NCBI RefSeq assembly: GCF_042676605.1 | Contig: NZ_JBHTHQ010000007.1 | Coordinates: forward strand, 1-27,772 | Source of the DNA: Alloscardovia venturai | GTDB taxonomy: Bacteria; Actinomycetota; Actinomycetes; Actinomycetales; Bifidobacteriaceae | Direction of reading: 5' to 3' | Length of the DNA stretch: 27,772 nucleotides | Shown: positions 22,743 through 27,772 of the stretch, one piece after another | Position numbering within the stretch: position 1 is the stretch's first letter | Layout: each line of letters starts with the position of its first letter | The notes under the pieces: generated by a model | The model's database searches: none | Told to the model about the DNA's origin: nothing | What the model saw: the letters and a program-made list of their open reading frames with translations, nothing else | Made by a program: the position numbers and the translations under genes

Positions 22743-25478
22743 CTACTCTTCGACATCAAACGGGTCGAAATCGCGACGTACGCGACGACGTGGTCGCTCA
22801 GAGCGTTCAGCGCGTTCTGCACGATAATCGTCATACGAATCATCTACCGCATAGCGTGGATTCTCATGGCGGGACCCGCGAGAGCGACGGGCACCACGGT
22901 CTTCACGATCGCGATCATAGCGATCATAACGGTCATTACGGTCGTTACGGTCGAAATCACGCCCATCGCGGCCATCTCGATCGTCACGCTCGTCACGGAA
23001 CCTACGTGGTCGACGATCATCACGATCAAATTCACGACTATCATCGCGAGTAAAATCATCGCGACGAGAACGACGAGGACGATATGAGTCTCTATCATCA
23101 TCTCGGTAACTACGATCATCAGTACCACGTTCATCGAAACGACGAGAATGGCGCACGGGGCGATCGTCATCATCACGACGAGGACGACGAGAGCGATACC
23201 CACCACGGTCGTCGGAGCGACGGTCATCACGGTCTGCGCGCCCACCACGAGAACCACGGTCAGAACCATTTTCCTGATTCTCAAAACCAGGAATTGCAAG
23301 AGAAATCTTGCCGCGGTCATCGACAGACTGGACCACGACTTCTACGGTGTCGTTTTCTTTGAGCACATCATCGACAGCATCGATACGTTCACCGTTAGCG
23401 AGGTTACGAATCTGAGAGATATGGAGCAACCCGTCAGTTCCAGGGAGCAGGTTGACAAATGCACCGAAGGATGTGGTCTTTACCACTGTGCCGTTATAAG
23501 TCTCGCCTGTTTCTGGTATGTGTGGGTTAGCAATTTGGTCGATGAGATGCTTAGCTTTTTCAGCACCATCTCCACCTTCGGAAGCGATATAGACTGTACC
23601 ATCATCTTCAATTGTGACGTCTGCACCAGTATCTTCCTGAATCTGGTTAATCATCTTACCCTTAGGACCAATGACCTCGCCAATCTTGTCAACAGGAACC
23701 TTGGTAGTGATGATACGTGGAGCATATGGACTCATCTCAGCGATACCATCAATGCATTCGGTAATCACGTCGAGGATAGTAGCACGAGCTTCCTTAGCCT
23801 GCTGAAGCGCAGAAGCGAGAACATCTGCTGGGATACCGTCAAGCTTAGTATCAAGCTGCAAAGCGGTAATGAATTCAGAGGTACCCGCGACCTTAAAGTC
23901 CATATCGCCGAATGCGTCTTCAGCACCGAGGATATCAGTCAAAGTCTTAAAGATATGCTGCCCATCGACATCACCTGACACGAGGCCCATAGCAATACCT
24001 GCTACAGGAGCCTTAATCGGTACTCCCGCTGCCATCAAAGACAGTGTCGACGCACATACAGACCCCATAGAAGTGGAACCATTGGAACCAATTGCTTCAG
24101 ATACCTGGCGGACAGCATATGGGAACTCTTCACGGCTCGGAAGAACTGGAACGAGTGCACGTTCAGCCAATGCTCCGTGACCAATCTCACGACGTTTAGG
24201 AGAACCAACACGTCCAGTCTCGCCAGTGGAGTATGGAGGCATCTCATAGTTATGCATATAGGTCTTGGTATTTGGACCAGACAACGCATCAGTAATCTGC
24301 TCCATCTTGAGCATATTTAACGTCGTAATGCCAAGAATTTGGGTCTCACCGCGCTGGAAGAGCGCAGAGCCGTGAACGCGTGGAACAATATCTACCTCTG
24401 CAGAGAGGGTACGGATATCGCGTAGACCACGACCATCGATACGATAATCTTCAGTCAAGATACGACGGCGAACAATTTGACGCTGCAATTCCTTAAAGGC
24501 ATTGCCAATTTCTTTGTCCTTCTCAGCATCATCCATATCTTCGAACTCGTTTGCCAAAGTATCCTTGACAACCTGCTTAATCTCGGAGATACGGTCCTGG
24601 CGTGGAAGCTTCTCTGCAATAGAGAGAGCTTCATTCAAGTCAGAGTGAGCGATTTCATCGATACGCGCATAAAGTTCATCGGTATACTCTGGGAAGAGCT
24701 GGAATTCTTTAGTTTCCTTTGCAGCAAACTTCTTGAGCTCTTCTTGAGCTTCACAGATAACCTTGATGAAAGGCTTTGCCGCCTCAAGTCCACCTGCTAC
24801 TACAACTTCATCAGGCTTTGTCTGTCCTTCGGAATAGATGAGATTCCACGCGTTCTTGCCAGCACCTGCTTCAATCATTGCGATTGCGACATCGCCATTT
24901 TCGACGACTCGACCTGCAACAACAAGTTCAAAGACAGCACGTTCACGCTCAGACCAGCGCGGGAACGCAACCCATTGACCGTCGATAAGAGCAAGTCGCA
25001 GACCGGATACTGGGCCGTTGAATGGAAGCCCTGAAATCAAGGTAGATGCTGAAGCTGCGTTCATCGCAACCATATCGTATGCATCGTCTGGGTGAATAGA
25101 CAGGACAGTCTCCACTACCTGAACTTCATTGCGAAGAGTGTGTGGGAACAGCGGGCGCAATGGTCGGTCAATGATACGAGCTGCCAAAGTAGCCTCTGTG
25201 GAAGGGCGACCTTCACGACGGAAGAAAGATCCAGGAATCTTACCTGCTGCATACATCTTCTCCTCAACGTCGACAGTCAGTGGGAAGAAGTCATAATTCT
25301 CCTTAGGACTACTACCTGCAGTGGTAGTAGAGAGAATCATAGTTTCTCCATCAAGATAGGCTGCCACTGCCCCATCAGCTTGCTGGGCGAGACGACCCGT
25401 CTCGAAGCGTAGCGTACGCTTGCCAAATGTGCCGTTATCGATGACGGCTTCTACTGCTTTAATATCGGGACCCTGCAC
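22743..25478 (-). CDS. pnp: Polyribonucleotide nucleotidyltransferase (PNPase) with long Arg/Asp tail
   Basis: This 911-residue 3'-5' phosphorolytic exoribonuclease acts as a trimer in mRNA decay and RNA quality control. The order is RNase PH-like domain 1 (about 10-240), an alpha-helical linker (to about 340), catalytic RNase PH-like domain 2 (about 345-590, with FQRGETQ and GSNGSTSMGS), KH (about 600-660, IGEVIGPKGKMI) and S1 (about 665-735, GAFVNLLPGTDGLLH). A tail of about 175 residues (737-911), almost all Arg, Asp, Gly and Tyr, follows and ends FDPFDVEE. Typical PNPases are near 700-750 residues. The start is GTG at 25478 with AAGGAGG upstream. rpsO lies upstream as usual, separated by its terminator and a leader hairpin. 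Confidence 0.97.
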   Translation of the reverse strand: MQGPDIKAVEAVIDNGTFGKRTLRFETGRLAQQADGAVAAYLDGETMILSTTTAGSSPKENYDFFPLTVDVEEKMYAAGKIPGSFFRREGRPSTEATLAARIIDRPLRPLFPHTLRNEVQVVETVLSIHPDDAYDMVAMNAASASTLISGLPFNGPVSGLRLALIDGQWVAFPRWSERERAVFELVVAGRVVENGDVAIAMIEAGAGKNAWNLIYSEGQTKPDEVVVAGGLEAAKPFIKVICEAQEELKKFAAKETKEFQLFPEYTDELYARIDEIAHSDLNEALSIAEKLPRQDRISEIKQVVKDTLANEFEDMDDAEKDKEIGNAFKELQRQIVRRRILTEDYRIDGRGLRDIRTLSAEVDIVPRVHGSALFQRGETQILGITTLNMLKMEQITDALSGPNTKTYMHNYEMPPYSTGETGRVGSPKRREIGHGALAERALVPVLPSREEFPYAVRQVSEAIGSNGSTSMGSVCASTLSLMAAGVPIKAPVAGIAMGLVSGDVDGQHIFKTLTDILGAEDAFGDMDFKVAGTSEFITALQLDTKLDGIPADVLASALQQAKEARATILDVITECIDGIAEMSPYAPRIITTKVPVDKIGEVIGPKGKMINQIQEDTGADVTIEDDGTVYIASEGGDGAEKAKHLIDQIANPHIPETGETYNGTVVKTTSFGAFVNLLPGTDGLLHISQIRNLANGERIDAVDDVLKENDTVEVVVQSVDDRGKISLAIPGFENQENGSDRGSRGGRADRDDRRSDDRGGYRSRRPRRDDDDRPVRHSRRFDERGTDDRSYRDDDRDSYRPRRSRRDDFTRDDSREFDRDDRRPRRFRDERDDRDGRDGRDFDRNDRNDRYDRYDRDREDRGARRSRGSRHENPRYAVDDSYDDYRAERAERSERPRRRVRRDFDPFDVEE

Positions 25479-25536
25479 GGGTTCCTCCTTATACTTTACT
25501 TCTTTACCTACGTGCTTCTCTGTTTTTACACACAGC

Positions 25537-25553
25537 GGGGAGACCCTCTCCCC
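25537..25553 (-). other. Perfect hairpin in the pnp 5' leader
   Basis: GGGGAGA and TCTCCCC form a 7-bp GC-rich stem with a 3-base loop, between the rpsO terminator and pnp. No T run follows. In enterobacteria pnp mRNA is autoregulated through a leader hairpin cut by RNase III; a comparable role here is only a possibility. Confidence 0.6.
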
Positions 25554-25576
25554 AATCGGTACCTACATCTCTATGT

Positions 25577-25603
25577 AAAAAGAGCCCGAGCACATGCCCG
25601 GGC
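25577..25603 (-). terminator. Terminator of rpsO
   Basis: GCCCGGGC pairs with GCTCGGGC (one wobble, 4-base loop) and is followed by TCTTTTT on the minus strand, 11 bases after the rpsO stop. Confidence 0.88.
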
Positions 25604-25613
25604 ACAGAAGACT

Positions 25614-25883
25614 TTAATGACGCAAACCGAGGCGCTCAATCAAGGAACGGTAACGGTTGATATCTACGCCACGCAAATAACCAAGGAGACGACGACGCTG
25701 ACCAACCATGAGGAGCAAACCACGACCAGAGTGATGATCATGCTTGTTTTCCTTCATGTGCGCAGTCAAATCATTGATTCGCTTGGTGAGCAAAGCAACC
25801 TGTACTTCAGGGGAACCTGTGTCACCCTCATGAGTTGCGTACTCAGCGATAATTGCCTTCTTTTCATCCTGGGTAAGTGCCAT
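25614..25883 (-). CDS. rpsO: 30S ribosomal protein S15
   Basis: This is an 89-residue S15 of standard length, a primary binder of the central domain of 16S rRNA and part of the B4 bridge. Signature stretches are GDTGSPEVQVALLTKRI, LTAHMKENKHDHHSGRGLL and GQRRRLLGYL. The ATG at 25883 has GGGAG at proper spacing; the longer upstream frame is spurious. Its placement directly before pnp is widely conserved. The 258-bp interval to mscL holds only a long hairpin (25992-26062) and presumably the rpsO promoter, which I cannot pinpoint. Confidence 0.98.
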   Translation of the reverse strand: MALTQDEKKAIIAEYATHEGDTGSPEVQVALLTKRINDLTAHMKENKHDHHSGRGLLLMVGQRRRLLGYLRGVDINRYRSLIERLGLRH

Positions 25884-25991
25884 AGCATTCTCCCTTGTAC
25901 TCGTTGCGCGGTGTCTCATCCCTATGATGAAACGCTCTTTATCCGCGGGCGGAACACGCCAAGTTTCAAGAGTACACCATAAGATATACAA

Positions 25992-26062
25992 AAATCTCTT
26001 TCGCCGATGCTTCCTCAAGAAGATTTCTAGAGAAACAAAAAGTGAATCAGCAAAAGAGATTT
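25992..26062 (-). terminator. Long-stem hairpin after mscL, probable terminator
   Basis: AAATCTCTTTTGC (26050-26062 side) pairs with GCGAAAGAGATTT (25992-26004 side) over 13 bp with one wobble, across a loop of about 45 bases. The stem is flanked by T tracts in either orientation. It lies 80 bases after the mscL stop. The large loop makes it less certain than the other terminators. Confidence 0.5.
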
Positions 26063-26141
26063 TTACAAATTTTGTCTAAGAAAGGCTTCCGCAGCAGCAT
26101 TCCTCACAAGTGAAGAACTTCTCTACTGAGCGTTGTAAGCC

Positions 26142-26543
26142 TTACTGAGCCTGTGCTTTGAGCAAATCACGAATCTCTTGAAGAGTTTCGATCTGCAACT
26201 TCGTCGCAGCATCCTCTTCAGCCTCTTCAGCTTCTTCCTTCTTTGCTGTCATTTCCTTGATTTTGTTCATAGGAAGAACAATGAAGAAGTAAACTGATAC
26301 AGCGATGATGAGGAAGTTGATAAGAGCAGTAAGAATAGCACCAAACTTGAGACTTGCACCATTCGCAGAAAGGATAAGTAAACCAGACATATCTGGCTTA
26401 CCGAAAATCATCGCAATCAATGGATTGATGAAATTATCCACAATAGAAGTAACTACAGCGGTCACTGCACCACCCATGACAACACCAACTGCCATATCGA
26501 CGACATTACCGCGAGAAATGAAGTCCTTAAAACCCTTAATCAC
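26142..26543 (-). CDS. mscL: Large-conductance mechanosensitive channel MscL
   Basis: This 133-residue homopentameric membrane channel opens under high tension to release solutes during osmotic downshock. The conserved N-terminus MIKGFKDFISRGNVVDMAVG, pore-lining TM1 (about 15-45, VGVVMGGAVTAVVTSIVDN), periplasmic loop and TM2 (about 68-92, ILTALINFLIIAVSVYFF) are clear. The charged cytoplasmic helix (KKEEAEEAEEDAATK) and C-terminal bundle (TLQEIRDLLKAQ) follow. The start is GTG at 26543; the ribosome-binding site (AAAGTGGG) is weak. It appears monocistronic. Confidence 0.97.
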   Translation of the reverse strand: MIKGFKDFISRGNVVDMAVGVVMGGAVTAVVTSIVDNFINPLIAMIFGKPDMSGLLILSANGASLKFGAILTALINFLIIAVSVYFFIVLPMNKIKEMTAKKEEAEEAEEDAATKLQIETLQEIRDLLKAQAQ

Positions 26544-26682
26544 TGGGGCCCACTTTCTTTATCTTAAAAGTCTCTATGCCATAAATTGTTTCACAGCCAT
26601 AATCTAGTTTATAGTATGGCGAAGAATACACTGACAACTTTCGCCATCTGTATCACTTGGATTGTATATATGACAGATAAAT

Positions 26683-27321
26683 CTATATCAGCCCGCCAAA
26701 CATTGCAACAACCAGTGCACCAATTTCTACGATAAAGAACAATATAAATGCTGCCCAACTTCGGGTCAATACATTGAGCGGCGATGACTTCTTGATAAAG
26801 ATAAGTGTCACAAAGTAAATAGCGGCAAATACTCCCAAAGCTATCGCGGAGCACATAATTCCCGCACTAATGCCGTTCGCATAGATATCGCTCGAACCGA
26901 AGATAACCTTTGCCCCCCACCAATAGTTCGGCTTAAATAGCGCCAAGCCAGACAGATACTGCTCAACTCCAAAAGCGACATAAGCAACAATGCCCCACGT
27001 CGACCACGCAGTTTCAATAATTGCCAAAGCAAACGCCAACATAGCCACGACTGTCACGCTCCAACTCACTAGCGCCCAACCCTGTGGCTGTGCATGGCTC
27101 AAAAACCAGATCGTCCAACCTGTGTAACGAAGAGCAGTATTGCGACCTAAGCCATAAGGAACAGTCACAACAAGTATGCCAAGGAGAGTAACCAATGCTA
27201 TTACCCACGGCTTTGTCTTTTTGGCACGCTGGGCATCAGCAATAGAAATACGCTTATCGGTCGACGTAGCAATGACCTCGTCTACAAGGACTTTATGCTG
27301 TTTTCCTAGAGTCACTATCAT
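26683..27321 (-). CDS. Unknown membrane protein with about five helices
   Basis: This 212-residue integral membrane protein is one I do not recognise. A hydrophilic N-terminal segment of about 37 residues (KQHKVLVDEVIATSTDKRIS) is followed by hydrophobic stretches at about 39-57, 82-102, 107-125, 148-176 and 188-209. The loop between the first two is Trp-rich (YTGWTIWFLSHAQPQGW). There is no charged motif of a known transporter and no catalytic motif. The ATG at 27321 has AAGGTAG 9 bases upstream; a GTG two codons later is also possible with AAAGG. It is divergent from tRNA-Gly with 249 bp between, in which an inverted repeat (27437-27459) lies. Confidence 0.75.
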   Translation of the reverse strand: MIVTLGKQHKVLVDEVIATSTDKRISIADAQRAKKTKPWVIALVTLLGILVVTVPYGLGRNTALRYTGWTIWFLSHAQPQGWALVSWSVTVVAMLAFALAIIETAWSTWGIVAYVAFGVEQYLSGLALFKPNYWWGAKVIFGSSDIYANGISAGIMCSAIALGVFAAIYFVTLIFIKKSSPLNVLTRSWAAFILFFIVEIGALVVAMFGGLI

Positions 27322-27436
27322 GCCTTTCTACCTTGCTGATAACTGTCCCCACCACAAGCCATGACTGTGAGAAACGCTGCTGTTTTCATAAATTATCATG
27401 CTGTTTATGAAAAACTCTCCGTGAACGCGCATGGAC

Positions 27437-27459
27437 GAGTCTTACGGCACGTAAGTCTC
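27437..27459. repeat. Inverted repeat between the membrane-protein gene and tRNA-Gly
   Basis: GAGTCTTACG and CGTAAGTCTC are complementary except one position, with a 3-base centre. There is no T run on either side. It is a candidate operator for the divergent membrane-protein gene. Confidence 0.6.
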
Positions 27460-27503
27460 TCAATTTCTCCCTCTCAGTGTAGCAACACACGTAACACAAC
27501 GGT

Positions 27504-27531
27504 TTGAAATTGTCAGGTCGTACGCTATAAT
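27504..27531 (+). promoter_or_regulatory. Promoter of tRNA-Gly
   Basis: TTGAAA (27504-27509) and a perfect TATAAT (27526-27531) are separated by 16 bp. The start would fall about 33 bases before the tRNA 5' end. This is the strongest promoter-like match in the window. Confidence 0.8.
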
Positions 27532-27570
27532 TTATTTTTGTTGTTTTGTGAATGTGCAAAGCAGCGGTTC

Positions 27571-27644
27571 GCGGATGTAGCTCAATGGTAGAGCCTCAGT
27601 CTTCCAAACTGATTACGCGGGTTCGATTCCCGTCATCCGCTCCA
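27571..27644 (+). tRNA. tRNA-Gly(TCC)
   Basis: The acceptor GCGGATG pairs with CATCCGC, the anticodon loop CTTCCAA gives TCC, the T-loop is TTCGATT, and the discriminator T is followed by an encoded CCA (27642-27644). It reads GGA/GGG codons. It is the outward-facing last gene at the right end, mirroring tRNA-Ser at the left. Confidence 0.96.
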
Positions 27645-27651
27645 CTTCTTT

Positions 27652-27700
27652 AACCCTGCAAATACAAGGTTTTTCAACGGTTTGCGGGGTTTTCTTTTTC
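27652..27700 (+). terminator. Terminator of tRNA-Gly
   Basis: AACCCTGCAAA pairs with TTTGCGGGGTT (one wobble) across an 18-base loop, followed by TTTCTTTTTC. It ends one base before the inverted repeat arm. Confidence 0.85.
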
Positions 27701-27701
27701 T

Positions 27702-27772
27702 CTTTTGGCTTATAGGACATTTTGTGTTGCTGTTATGCTTGTTTACCCCTTGTATTTATTGGGATGAACCAT
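27702..27772. repeat. Right arm of 71-bp perfect terminal inverted repeat
   Basis: Exact reverse complement of 1-71. It begins right after the tRNA-Gly terminator and runs to the last base, so the full extent of the repeat cannot be seen. Confidence 0.95.

Noticed and set aside
22746..23270. Short repeats resembling a tandem or CRISPR-like array
   Set aside because: The repeats follow codon frame (Arg-Asp codons) with no constant spacer length and no cas genes; they are explained by the PNPase tail.
23148..23978. Long open frame (276 codons) on the plus strand opposite pnp
   Set aside because: It is the antisense shadow of pnp's repetitive charged tail and S1/KH region; composition is low-complexity, there is no ribosome-binding site and pnp is certain.

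Overview
This window looks like chromosomal DNA of an actinobacterium. The best fit is the family Bifidobacteriaceae, perhaps an Alloscardovia/Scardovia-like member, given the moderate GC. The signs are gene content and order: a tRNA-Tyr/Thr/Met-rpmG-murB-ferredoxin block, groES without groEL beside it, tandem type I DAHP synthases, an FHA gene coupled to a DUF4011-type helicase relative, a DivIVA-type coiled-coil protein, and rplJL behind an L10-type leader. No marker gene allows a species call. Most genes lie on the minus strand; only dinB, fmdB, the SAF-domain gene and the last tRNA are on the plus strand.

Layout, left to right. 1-71 is one arm of a perfect inverted repeat whose other arm is 27702-27772. 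Next come tRNA-Ser(GCT) and an RhtA/EamA exporter, with dinB divergent from the exporter behind a probable leaderless promoter. A housekeeping block follows: ferredoxin, murB, rpmG, tRNA-Met/Thr/Tyr and groES. After a small membrane protein, the plus-strand pair fmdB and SAF/CpaB-like protein interrupts the minus-strand run. At 7574-12431 a minus-strand operon encodes an FHA protein, a 1203-residue helicase-like protein that has lost its ATPase motifs, and a 64-residue protein. From 12692 to 16889 are rplL, rplJ with its attenuating leader, mtnN and two adjacent DAHP synthases. From 17068 to 22596 are pepC, the DivIVA-like protein, pcp, and a tightly packed aldo/keto reductase-pgeF pair. The right end carries pnp with a long Arg/Asp tail, rpsO, mscL, an unknown membrane protein and tRNA-Gly(TCC).

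Functionally this is mostly core information processing (translation, RNA turnover, wall synthesis, aromatic biosynthesis, peptide breakdown), not an accessory island. I see no CRISPR array, prophage, transposase or toxin-antitoxin pair. The least explained parts are the FHA/eroded-helicase operon, the inverted repeat at both ends (very possibly an assembly boundary inside a multicopy element), the near-identical tract shared by the two DAHP synthase genes, and the pyrrolidone-carboxylate peptidase without its usual catalytic histidine. No gene-free stretch exceeds 300 bases.
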